DNA of 64,000 nucleotides from Protonemura montana (Eukaryota; Arthropoda; Insecta; Plecoptera; Nemouridae). The DNA lies in contig OX387602.1 in assembly GCA_947568835.1 (NCBI GenBank), positions 12,513,021 to 12,577,020 on the forward strand, read 5' to 3'. Under the pieces are notes generated by a model. The model was not told the DNA's origin and made no database searches. It saw nothing but the letters and a program-made list of their open reading frames with translations. Positions 1 through 13,277 of the stretch are shown here, one piece after another. Made by a program: the position numbers and the translations under genes. Within the stretch, counting starts at the first letter, position 1, and each line of letters starts with the position of its first letter.

Positions 1-3000
1 TAAGTCAAGAGATGAGAATACTACACCAGAGACAGACATAACACAAACTTCAAGGAAAGAACCCGATGAAACAACTACAAACGGAAAAGAGTACACGACA
101 ATTGCTGATGACAGTGAATATTCCACAGACAACAACAAGGTAAAATCAACCACAGAAGGGCAAACAACACTAAGAAATATCGAAAAAATGACATCAATTG
201 ATATGGCAACAGAGAAAGATGGTTCGGACACAACGAGAGAAGATAGGCTAACAACAAGAGACGAAAATAACTCACAGACAACGACAGCCAGAGACCAAAC
301 CACACAAGAAAATAGAGACGAAAATACAACAAAAGTAAGGGATGATATGTCCACTGAAGTAAAACAAGGTACTACACAAGAACCGGGAGACAGATCTACA
401 TCAGCTTCACATAGTTCTCACACTACTACTCGATTCAGAGACGAAGAAACTACTTTACTAAGTTACGAGAATAGATTCACTACTCAAGAAACAAATACAT
501 TTGAAACCACACAAAAATCAACCGGAAAATTCACGACGAACGGTTTCAGGGAAGACACAACAACACTAGAAGAAAATACACAGTCAGTCGAAGACGAGAC
601 CACAACGCAAAGGCTTAAAGATTACTCGACAACTGTGTCAAACCAGGGTGGATACACAATGACTCCCAGTGAGAATGAACTAACAACAACTGAAATATTA
701 AAACATTCTTCGAATACTGAAAAGGAATACATTTTAACTTCACCTGAATATGTCGATAAAATAAAAAATTATTCCACTACTAAAGATGAATCGACGACAA
801 TTCACGAACAGCCAGAAATAACAACAGACTCAATCAAGGATATAGACACTACTCAAGGGGAGAGTTTGAAAACAACTCGTAGTAGAGACAGTACCACGGT
901 TAGGAACCAGGACGAGTCTACAGGATTGACAGATAGCGAAGATACCACTACCAGAGCACCCAGTGACAGATCTACGGCTGTTAGAAAGGACGATGATTTG
1001 ACAACTTTGAATAAGGAGGATGAATACACTACCAAAAACAAACAAGAGGCTTCGACAACTCGCCAGGAAAATGAGGGAACCACTATGAGGGAGAATGAGT
1101 ACACCACAACATCTGAAATCAAGGATGATTTGACAATATATACTAATAGTAAGGATATCACTAAAGCTACCACTTATAGCCAAACTACCATTAGCAATGG
1201 GGTAAAACTTACAACTGGAGAGAACAAAGAAGAATTTACAACATTTAGAACAACTCTAGAGCCACAAGGGGAGACCACACATTCTGAATCACGAAGCACA
1301 GATATCTACGGTAGTGGAAAAGAAACCTCACATTCAGATAATAATGAAATGACATATACAACGACTCCCGAGGAATTAACAACTAGAGAATATAGCACAC
1401 AAGTTCCGAAGAAAAATCTCGGGCAAGAGGAAAAAGAGACCACAACTTTTGATAGCATGAGCAAAGGCATGACAACAAATATCCCAAATGAATTCTTCAC
1501 CGAAGACAACGGGGATAAGCTAACTACAGATAATACAACTAGTGAAAAAAACACATTATATTCGATAAAAGAACACACAACGCAGGAATATACGCATGAC
1601 ACAACCACGATTAGTGATCTACATGAGTTAACCACCAGAACGCCTAGCGACAGATCAACAGCCTTAAGAAAGGACGATGATTTGACTACGCTCAACAAAG
1701 ACACAGAATACACAACAGGAAAGGACAGAGACGATTTAACAACAAAAGGAGAAGAGAATCAGGAAACTACAACGTTGGGAAATGAGGCATCTACTGCAAA
1801 CGATCACAAAACTACTGAAAAGACTGCAAACATTGGGACAACTTTGATTGAAAAATCAGAAACAGCAGAAACAGAATTAAGTAAACTCACCACATTCAAG
1901 GCTAACGAAGAAAATGAATTTACAACAAAACCATCCACGTTTGAAACTAGTAATCAGTATACTTCAGAGTATCCAGTCAAAGAAACGAATACCTTGGAAT
2001 CTGAAACTGAAATGACAGCCACAAACGACCAAAGTGAATACACAACGCGATCAGTCCGCGACAGGTTCACAACAATGAGTAAAATAGCAAACAAAAGCAC
2101 ACGGAAAGAAATTGAAGAACAGACGACACAAGTTAACAAGGATGACATTTCGACGATAAACGAACAAACTAAATTCACGACCATTTCCGATACTGACAGA
2201 ATAACAAAAAATAATGAAGAAGCAATGACAGTGGGACAAACTAAAAATATAGATGGATTTGAGACAACTGAAAGCTATAACAATAACAACCTCACAATGA
2301 CGACTGGTAGCCAACACGAAATGTCAACAACAAGTAACGTGAACCACAGTCAAAGTTATAACATAACCAGTTTCACAGAAAAAACAACCGAAGGTATACA
2401 AGACAGTACCACATTACAACCCAGCAAATACGATAGCTGGAATAAAACGGACCTATACAGCACAAAATCCGAAAATGTACCGCAAAACTTTACCGAAATC
2501 TACAGTGACAATGGCGAACACACAAAAGACATAAAGTATGTCACAGTCAAACACAGTAGTACAGATATTCCCGAATCATACCATATTCAGAACAAAACAA
2601 TGCAGCCCATCAACCGAGATATAACAACAAAAATGACAACAAAGATAGTAACAGTAACACCACTGCCATACTGGACAACAAAACTATCAAATGATACCAA
2701 ATACTACACCACTGTAACACCACATCCAAAGTCAACGACCAGTGAAAATACAATCGCAACAAACACAGCTACAATAAGTCCCGATAATATTTTGAAATCA
2801 ACAGTGTCTACTGAAAACTCTGGAGCAAAAAACCCACCAAATAATTCCGAAAAAATTTTCAACACAACCACAACCAATAGTAAAATAACAACAGCAACAT
2901 TCAAAAAGGATTCACAACACATCACAACAAACAAAATGGACTCCGATACGACAAGTGCAACACTAGAAGAAAATGACGGAGTAACATTCACGGCAAAATA

Positions 3001-6000
3001 CTCTGATGTGACACCGATAACAACACAAGAAGGAGACGGGGGTGATACAACCACTACAAGGTACTCTGATAGGACAAGACCAACAACACAAGAAGGAGAT
3101 GAAGGTGTTACAACCACTTCTAGGTACTCTGATAGGACAAGACCAACAACACAAGAAGGGGATGAAGGTGTTACAACCACTACTAGGTACTCTGATAGGA
3201 CAAGGCCAACAGAACAAGAAGGAGATGAAGATGTTACAACAACTACTAGGTACTCTGATAGGACAAGGCTAACAACACAAGAAGGAGATGAAGGTGTTGC
3301 AACAACTACTAGGTACTCTGATAGTACAAGGCCAACAACACAAGAAGGAGATGAAGGTGTTACAACAACTAATAGGTACTCTGATAGGACAAGACCAACA
3401 CCACAAGAAGGAGTTGAAGGTGTAACAACAACTACTAGGTACTCTGATAGGACAAGGCCAACAACACAAGAAGGAGATGAAGGTGTTACAACAACAACTA
3501 GGTACTCTGATAGGACAAGACCAACAACACAAGAAGGAGATGAAGGTGTTACAACCACTACTAGGTACTCTGATAGGACAAGACCAACAATACAAGAAGG
3601 AGATGAATTTGCAACTGAGTACGTAACTAGTGACGAAAACGTAACATCAAAGAAAACATACTCTAAAGGGACAAGACCAACAACACAAGAAGGAGATGAG
3701 GGTGATTCAACAACTACTAGGTACTCTGATAGGACAAGACCAACAACACAAGAAGGAGATGAAGGTGTTACAACAACTACTAGGTACTCTGAAAGGACAA
3801 GACCAACAACACAAGAAGGAGATGAGGGTGTTTCAACAACTACTAGTATCTCTGATAGGACAAGGCCAACAACACAAGAAGGAGATGAGGGTGTTACAGC
3901 AACTACTAGGTACTCTGATAGGACAAAACCAACAACACAAGAAGGAGATGAGGGTGTTACAAAAACTCCTAGGTACTCTGATGGTACAAGACCAACAACA
4001 CAAGAAGGAGATGAAGGTGTTCCAACAATTACTAGGTACTCTGATAGGACAAGGCCAACAACACAAGAAGGAGATGAAGGTGTTACAACAACTACAAGGT
4101 ACTCTGATAGGACAAGGCCAACAACACAAGAAGGAGATGAGGGTGTAACAACAACTACTAGGTACTCTGATAGGACAAGACCAAAAACACAAGAAGAAGA
4201 TGAAGGGGTTACAATAACTACTAGGTACTTTGATAGCACGAGGCCAACAACGCCAGAAGGAGATGAATTTGCAACAAAGCATGTAACTAGTTACGAAGAC
4301 GTTACATCAAAGAAAACATACTCTGCAGGGACAAGACCAACAATACAAGAAGGAGATGAGGGTGTTACAACAACTACTGGGTACTCTGATAGGACAAGGC
4401 CAACAACACAAGAAGGAGATGAGGGTGATTCAACAACTACTAGGTACTCTAAAAGGACAAGACCAACAACACAAGAAGGAGAAGAAGGTGTTACAACAAC
4501 TACTAGGTACTCTGATAAGACAAATCCAACAACACAAGAAGGAGATGAGGGTATTACAACAACAACTAGGTACTCTGATAGGACAAGGCTAACAACACAA
4601 GAAGGAGATGAAGGTGTAACAATAACTCCTAGGTACTCTGATGGTACAAGACCAACAACACAAGAAGGAGATGAAGGTGTAACAATAACTCCTAGGTACT
4701 CTGATAGGACAAGACCAACAACACAAGAAGGAGATGAAAGTGTTACAACAACTACTAGGTACTCTGATAGGACAAGACCAACAACACAAGAAGGAGATGA
4801 AGGTGTTACAACCACTACTAGGTACTCTGATATGACAAGGCCAACAACACAAGAAGGAGATGAGGGTGTAACAACAACTACTACGTACTCTGATAGGACA
4901 AGACCAAAAACACAAGAAGAAGATGAAGGGGTTACAACAACTACTAGGTACTTTGATAGCACGAGGCCAACAACGCCAGAAGGAGATGAATTTGCAACAA
5001 AGCATGTAACTAGTTACGAAGACGTTACATCAAAGAAAACATACTCTGCAGGGACAAGACCAACAATACAGGAAGGAGATGAAGTTGTTACAACAAATAC
5101 AAAGTACTCTGATAGGACGAGGCCAACAACACAAGAAGGAGATGAGGGTGTTACAACAACTACTAGTATCTCTGATAGGACAAGGCCAACAACACAAGAA
5201 GGAGATGAGGGTGATTCAACAACTACTAGGTACTCTGATAGGACAAGACTAACAACACAAGAAGGAGATGAAGGTGTTACAACAACTACTAGGTACTCTG
5301 AAAGGACAAAGCCAACAACACAAGAAGGAGATGAGGGTGATTCAAAAACTACTAGGTACTCTGATAGGACAAGGCCAACAACACAAGAAGGAGATGAGGG
5401 TGTTACAGCAACTACTAGGTACTCTGATAGGACAAGACCAACAACACAAGAAGGAGATGAAGGTGTTACAACAACTACAAGGTACTCTGATAGGACAAGG
5501 CCAACAACACAAGAAGGAGATGAGGGTGATTCAACAACTACTAGGTACTCTGATAGGACAAGACCAACAACACAAGAAGGAGATGATGGTGTTACAACAA
5601 CTACTAAGTCCTCTGATAGGACAAGGCCAACAACACAAGAAGGAGATGAAGGTGTTACAACCACTACTAGGTACTCTGATAGGACAAGACCAACAACACA
5701 AGAAGGAGATGAAGGTGTTACAACAACTACTAGGTACTATGATAGGACAAGACCAACAACTCAAGAAGGAGATGAGGGTGTTACAACAACTACTAGGTAC
5801 TCTGATAGTTCAAGGCCAACAACACTAGAAGGAGATGAAGGTGTTACAACAACTACTAGCTACTCTGATAGGACAAGGCCAACAACACAAGACGAAGATG
5901 AGGGTGTTTTAACAACTACTAGGTACTCTGGTAGGACAAGGCCAACAACACAAGAAGGAGACGAGGGTGTTAAAACCACTACTAGGTACTCTGATAGGAC

Positions 6001-9000
6001 AAGACCAACAACACAAGAAGGAGATGAAGGTGATACAACAACTACTAGGTACTCTGATAGGACAAGGCCAACAACACAAAAAGGAGATGAAGGTGTTACA
6101 ACAACTACAAGGTACTCTGATCAGACAAGGCCAACAACACAAGAAGGAGATGAACGTGATACAACCACTAGTAGGTACTCTGATAGGACAAGGCCAACAA
6201 CACAAGAAGGAGATGAGGGTGATTCAAAAACTACTAGGTACTCTGATAGGATAAGACCAACAACACAAGAAGGAGATGATGGTGTTACAACAACTACTAA
6301 GTACTCTGATAGGACAAGGCCATCAACACAAGAAGGAGATGAAGGTGTTACAACCACTACTAGGTACTCTGATAGGACAAGACCAACAACACAAGAAGGA
6401 GATGAAGGTGTTACAACAACTACTAGGTACTATGATAGGACAAGACCAACAACTCAAGAAGGAGATGAGGGTGTTACAACAACTACTAGGTACTCTGATA
6501 GTTCAAGGCCAACAACACTAGAAGGAGATGAAGGTGTTACAACAACTACTAGCTACTCTGATAGGACAAGGCCAACAACACAAGACGAAGATGAGGGTGT
6601 TACAACAACTACTAGGTACTCTGGTAGGACAAGGCCAACAACACAAGAAGGAGACGAGGGTGTTAAAACCACTTCTAGGTACTCTGATAGGACAAGACCA
6701 ACAATACAAGAAGGAGATGAAGGTGTTACAACAACTACTAGGAACTCTGATAAGACAAGGCCAACAACACAAGAAGGAGATGAGGGTGTTACAACAACAA
6801 CTAGGTACTCTGATAAGACAAGGCCAACAACACAAGAAGGAGATGAGGATGTAACAACAACTACTAGGTTCTCGGATAGGACAAGGCCAACAACACAAGA
6901 AGAAGATGAAGGGGTTACAATAACTACTAGGTACTTTGAAAGGACAAGGCCAACAACACAAGAAGGAGATGAGGGTGATTCAACAACTACTAGATACTCT
7001 GATAGGACAAGACCAACAACACAAGAAGGAGATGAAGGTGTTACAACAACTATTAGGTACTCTGATAGGACAAGACCAACAATACAAGAAGGAGATGAAG
7101 GTGTTACAACAACTACTAGGTACTCTGATAGGACAAGACCAACAACACAAGACGGAGATGAAGGTGTAACAACAACTACTAGTTACTCTGATAGGACAAG
7201 ACCAACAACACAAGAAGGAGATGAAGGTGATGCAACCACTAGTAGATACTCTGATAGGACAAGGCCAACAACACAAGAAGGAGATGAAGGTGTTACAACA
7301 ACTACTAGGTACTCTGATAGGACAAGGCCAACAACACAAGAAGGAGATGAGGGTGTAACAACAACTACTAGGTACTCTGATAGGACAAGACCAACAACAC
7401 AAGAAGGAGATGAAGGTGTTACAACAACTACTAGGTACTCTGATAGGACAAGACCAACAACACAAGAAGGAGATGAAGGTGTTACAACAACTACTAGAAA
7501 CTCGGATAGGACAAGGCCAACAACACAAGACGGAGATGAAGGTGTTACAACAACTACTAGGTACTCTGATAGGACAAAGCCAACAACACAAGAAGGAGAT
7601 GAGGGTGATTCAACAACTTCTAGGTACTCTGATAAGACAAGGCCAACAACACAAGATGGAGATGAAGGTGTTAGAACAACTACTAGGTACTCTGATAAGA
7701 CAAGGCCAACAACACAAGAAGGAGATGAAGGTGATACAACCACTAGTAGGTACTCTGATAGGACAAAGCCAACAACACAAGAAGGAGATGAAGGTGTTAC
7801 AACAACTACTAGGTTCTCTGATAGGACAAGACCAACAACACAAGAAAGAGATGAGGGTGTAACAACAACTACTAGGTACTCGGATAGGACAAGGCCAACA
7901 ACACAAGAAGAAGATGAAGGGGTTACAATAACTACTAGGTACTTTGATAGCACGAGGCCAACAACGCCAGAAGGAGATGAATTTGCAACAAAGCATGTAA
8001 CTAGTTACGAAGACGCTACATCAAAGAAAACATACTCTGAAGGGACAAGACCAACAATACAGGAAGAAGATGAAGTTGTTACAACAAATACAAAGTACTC
8101 TGATAGGACGAGGCTAACAACACAAGAAGGAGATGAGGGTGTTACAACAACTACTAGGTACTCTGATAGGACAAGGCCAACAACACAAGAAGGAGATGAG
8201 GGTGATTCAACAACTACTAGGTACTCTGATAGGACAAGACCAACAACACAAGAAGGAGATGAAGGTGTTACAACAACTACTAGGTTCTCTGATAGGACAA
8301 GACCAACAACACAAGAAGGTGATGAGGGTGATTCAACAGCTACTAGATACTCTGATAGGACAAGGCCAACAACACAAGAAGGAGATGAAGGTGTTACAAC
8401 AACTACTAAATACTCTGAAAGGACAAGACCAACAACACAAGAAGGAGATGAAGGTGTTACAACAACTACTAGGTACTCTGATAGAACAAGACCAACAACA
8501 CAAGAAGGAGATGAAGGTGTTACAACAACTACTAGGTACTCTGATAGGACAAAGCCAACAACACAAGAAGGAGATGAGGGTGTTACAACAACTACTAGGT
8601 ACTCTGATAGGACAAGGCCAACAACACAAGAAGGAGATGAAGGTGTTACTTCAACTACTAGGTACTCTGATAGGACAAGGCCAACAACACAAGAAGGAGA
8701 TGAAGGTGTTACAACAACTGCTAGGTACTCTGATAGGACAAGGCCAACAACACAAGAAGGAGATGAGGGTGTTACAGCAACTACAAGGTACTCTGATAGG
8801 ACAAGGCCAACAACACAAGTAGGAGATGAAGGTGTTACAACCACTACTAGGTACTCTGATAGGACAAAGCCAACAACACAAGAAGGAGATGAGGGTGTTA
8901 CAACAACTTCTAGGTACTCTGATAGTACAAGGCCAACAACACAAGAAGGAGATGAGGGTGTTACAGCAACTACTAGGTACTATGATAGAACAAGACCAAC

Positions 9001-12000
9001 AACACAAGAAGGAGATGAAGGTGTTACAACAACTACTAGGTACTCTGATAGGACAAGACCAACAACACAAGAAGGAGATGAAGGTGTTACAACAACTACT
9101 AGGTACTCTGATAGGACTAGGCCAACAACACAAGAAGGAGATGAAGGTGTTACACCAACTACTACGTACTCTGATAGTACAAGGCCAACAACACAAGAAG
9201 GAGATGAAGGTGTTACAACAACTACTACGTACTCTGATAGTACAAGGCCAACAACACAAGAAGGAGATGAGGGTGTTACAGCAACTACTAGGTACTCTGA
9301 TAGTACAAGGCCAACAACACAAGAAGGAGATGAAGGTGTTACAACAACTACAAGGTACTCTGATAGGACAAGACCAACAACACAAGAAGGAGATGAAGGT
9401 GTTACATCAACTACTAGGTACTCTGATAGGATAAGGCCAACAACACAAGAAGGAGATGAGGGGGTAACATCAACTACTAGGTACTCGGATAGGAGAAGGC
9501 CAACAACACAAGAAGAAGATGAAGGGGTTACAATAACTACTAGGAACTTTGATAGCACGAGGCCAACAACGCCAGAAGGAGATGAATTTGCAACAAAGCA
9601 TGTAACTAGTTACGAAGACGCTACATCAAAGAAAACATACTCTGAAGGGACAAGATCAACAATACAGGAAGGAGATGAAGTTGTTACAACAAATACAAAG
9701 TACTCTGATAGGACGAGGCCAACAACACAAGAAAGAGATGAGGGTGTTTCAACAACTACTAGTATCTCTGATAGGACAAGGCCAACAACACAAGAAAGAG
9801 ATGAGGGTGTTACAGCAACTACTAGGTACTCTGATTGGACAAGACCAACAACACAAGAAGGAGATGAGGGTGTTACAACAACAACTAGGTACTCTGATAG
9901 GACAAGACCAACAACACAAGAAAGAGATGAAGGTGTTTCATCAACTACTAGGTACTCTGATAGGACAAGGCCAACAACACAAGAAGGAGATGAGGGTGAT
10001 TCAACAACTACTAGGTACTCTGATAGGACAAGACCAACAACACAAGAAGGAGATGAAGGTGTTACAACAACTACTAGGTACTCTGATAGGACAAGACCAA
10101 CAACACAAGGAGGAGATGAAGGTGTTACAACAACTACTAGGAACTCTGATAGAACAAGACCAACAACACAAGAAGGAGATGAAGGTGTTACAACAACTAC
10201 TAGGTACTCTGAAAGGACAAGACCAACAACACAAGAAGAAGATGAAGGTGTTACAACAACTACTAGGTTCTCTGATAGGACAAGACCAACAACACAAGAA
10301 GGAGATGAGGGTGATTCAACAACTACTAGGTACTCTGATAGGACAAAGCCAACAACACAAGAAGGAGATGAGGGTGTTACAACAACTACTAGGTACTATG
10401 ATAGAACAAGACCAACAACACAAGAAGGAGATGAAGGTGTTACAACAACTACTAGTTACTCTGATAGGACAAGACCAACAACACAAGAAGGAGATGAAGG
10501 TGTTACAACAACTACTAGGTACTCTGATAGGACGAGGCCAACAACACAAGAAGGAGATGAGGGTGTTACAACAACTACTAGGTACTCTGATAGTACAAGG
10601 CCAACAACACAAGAAGGAAATGAGGGTGTTACAGCAACTACTAAGTACTATGATAGAACAAGACCAACAACACAAGAAGGAGATGAAGGTGTTACAACAA
10701 CTACTAGGTACTCTGATAGGACAAGGCTAACAACACAAGAAGGAGATGAAGGTGTTACAACAACTATAAGGTACTCTGATAGGACAAGGCCAACAACACA
10801 AGAAGGAGATGAAGGTGTTACAACAAATACAAAGTACTCTGATAGGACAACGCCAACAACACAAGAAGGAGATGAGGGTGTTACAACAACTACTAGGTAC
10901 TCTGATAGAACAAGGCCAACAACACAAGAAGGAGATGAGGGTGTCACATCAACTACTAGGTACTATGATAGAACAAAACCAACAACACAAGAAGGAGATG
11001 AAGGTGTTACAACAACTACTAGGTACTCTGATAGAACAAGGCCAACAACACAAGAAGGAGATGAGGGTGTCACAGCAACTACTAGGTACTATGATAGAAC
11101 AAAACCAACAACACAAGAAGGAGATGAAGGTGTTACAACAACTACTAGGTACTCTGATAGAACAAGGCCAACAACACAAGAAGGAGATGAAGGTGTTACA
11201 ACCACTACTAGGTACTCTGATAGAACAAGACCAACAACACAAGAAGGAGATGAAGGTGTTTCAACCACTACTAGGTACTCTGATAGGACAAGACCAACAA
11301 CACAAGAAGGAGATGGGGGTGATTCAACAACTACTAGGTACTCTGATAAGACAAGGCCAACAACACAAGAAGGAGATGAAGGTGTTACAACAACTTCTAG
11401 GTACTCTGATAAGACAAGGCCAACAACACAAGAAGGAGATGAGGGTGATTCAACAACTACTAGGTACTCTGATAGGACAAGGCTAACAACACAAGAAGGA
11501 GATGAGGGTGTTACAACAACTTCTAGGTACTCTGATAAGACAAGGCCAACAACACAAGAAGGAGATGAGGGTGATTCAACAACTACTAGGTACTCTGATA
11601 GGACAAGGCTAACAACACAAGAAGGAGATGAGGGTGTTACAACAACTACTAGGTATTCTGATAGGACACGACCAACAACACAAGAAGGAGATGAGGGTGT
11701 TACAACAACTACTAGGTACTCTGATAGGACAAGACCAACAACACAAGAAGGAGATGAAGGTGTTACAACAACTACTAGGTACTCTGATAGGACAAGGCCA
11801 ACAACACAAGAAGGAGATGAGGGTGTTACAACAACTACTAGGTACTCTGATAGGACAAGGCCAACAACACAAGAAGAAGATGAGGGTGTTACAACAACTA
11901 CAAGGTACTCTGATAGGACAAGACCAACAACACAAGACGGAGACGAGGGTGTTACAACAACTACTAGGTACTCTGATAGGACAAGGCTAACAACACAAGA

Positions 12001-13277
12001 AGGAGATGATGGTGTTACAACCACTACTAGGTACTCTGATAGTACAAGGCCAACAACACTTGAAGGAGATGAGGGTGATTCAACAACTACTAGGTACTCT
12101 GATAGGACAAGGCTAACAACACAAGAAGGAGATGAGGGTGTTACAACCACTACTAGGTTCTCTGATAGGACAAGGCCAACAACACAAGAAGGAGTTGAAG
12201 GTGTTACAACAACTACTATGTACTCTGATAGGACAAGGCCAACAACACAAGAAGGAGATGAGGGTGTTACAACAACTACTAGGTACTCTGATAGGACAAG
12301 ACCAACAACACAAGAAGGAGATGAAGGTGTTACAACCACTTCTAGGTACTCTGATAGGACAAGACCAACAACACAAGAAGGGGATGAAGGTGTTACAACC
12401 ACTACTAGGTTCTCTGATAGGACAAGGCCAACAACACAAGAAGGAGATGAGGGTGTTACAACATTTACTAGGTACTCTGATAGGACAAGGCCAACAACAC
12501 AGGAAGGAGATGAGGGTGTTTCAACATCCACAGAGTTCTCTGATAGTTCGAAGCTAACAACACAAGAAGGATTTGAACTTGTAACTGAACGAGTGACGGA
12601 TAATGATGTTGTGACATCATTTTCTCGATTTTCTGTTAGTACTAGACCTTCAACACACGGTGGGGAGGAAATTACAACCAATGGTTTCACTGATAGCGAC
12701 GGCGACACAGCTTCTAGGCCAACAACATTCGAGCCAATTACTTTAAGCGATTCTAAATTAAATATGTCCCAAATAACTACTGACAGTTCCTCGTCTGTAT
12801 CGGGCTTGACCACAAATTTACCGGAATATTCGGAGGAGACAGTTACTCCTCTGCATACTGTAGACCCCAGCAAGGTATTTTCATCGCGGGTAGGGGAGCC
12901 ATATGACTCCACTTCTGAGTATCCGTCGCAAACAACTGAGGACGAGTTTCAATGGACTGACGAGTATTCTAGTAGCAATCCTGTTACAGGGGAATCTCTT
13001 ACTAACGCATCTCTAGTCAATGAGGAGCAAGAAATTAGAAACCAAAGCACTGTTAATTTAACTATGACTCCATTTAATCCACTGATTTGTACTTCCAACT
13101 ATAACTGTTCCTTCGACAAGACCTGCATTCGCAACCAATGCACAAATCCTTGCAACATATACACTCCTTGTCCTCAAGGAGTAGTATGTGTAGTTCAAGA
13201 ACATTTACCTGTGTGTCTTTGCCAGCAAACTATGAATCGCACCGCAAACACTGTCGAAACATGTATAACACATCCAG
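1..13277 (+). CDS. dpy: dumpy exon 1 (5' end outside window): giant Thr-rich block plus DPY-EGF tail
   Basis: Codons begin at base 2 and stay open to the donor at 13278 (CATCCAG|GTAAAC). There is no stop at the left edge, so the exon is longer than 13.3 kb. Order: 1-2985, Thr/Ser-rich, strongly charged, low-complexity sequence (many TT, DDLTT, EYTT); about 2996-12591, 21-residue tandem repeats; 12592-13080, decayed repeats and Ser/Thr/Glu-rich sequence; 13087-13277, a cysteine-rich tail (CTSNYNCSFDKTCIRNQC, then NPC...CxC) that is a DPY-like module plus EGF. There are almost no cysteines before the tail. Likely role is an extended, possibly O-glycosylated spacer in the matrix fibre (inference). 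The large antisense and other-frame open frames here follow from the stop-free 63-bp repeat. Confidence 0.93.

Larger units (their letters stand above)
2996..12591 (+). repeat. 63-bp / 21-residue minisatellite in exon 1, about 150 units
   Basis: The consensus residue unit is T(3-4) followed by RYSDRTRPTTQEGDEGV. About 144 units are 63 bp and five are 93 bp. The distances between matching landmarks are exact sums of 63 and 93, so there is no net length drift over 9 kb. Each unit carries three Arg and four Asp/Glu, one Tyr, and about six Thr. Common variants are GD or GDS for GV, TRYYD, TSYSD, TRFSD, TRLTT and SDKTRP. The left edge decays through TAKYSDVTPITTQEGDGG; the right edge decays through STEFSDSSKLTTQEGFEL. 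Confidence 0.95.

Noticed and set aside
9675-10730. Sense-strand Gln/Lys/Leu-rich frames inside the minisatellite
   Set aside because: Alternative-frame readings of the same unit, with no unique start or domain. The Thr-rich frame is the one continuous for more than 13 kb and joined to the DPY-EGF tail.
2996-12591. CRISPR-like or satellite array
   Set aside because: Units are directly adjacent without unique spacers and code in one frame throughout; the context is an insect gene.
2704-12912. Many antisense open frames over exon 1 (for example 11089-12912, 607 residues, and 2704-4239, 511 residues)
   Set aside because: The 63-bp unit has no stop in several frames, so a tandem array of it gives long open frames on both strands. 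Their proteins are mere repeats of the reversed unit.
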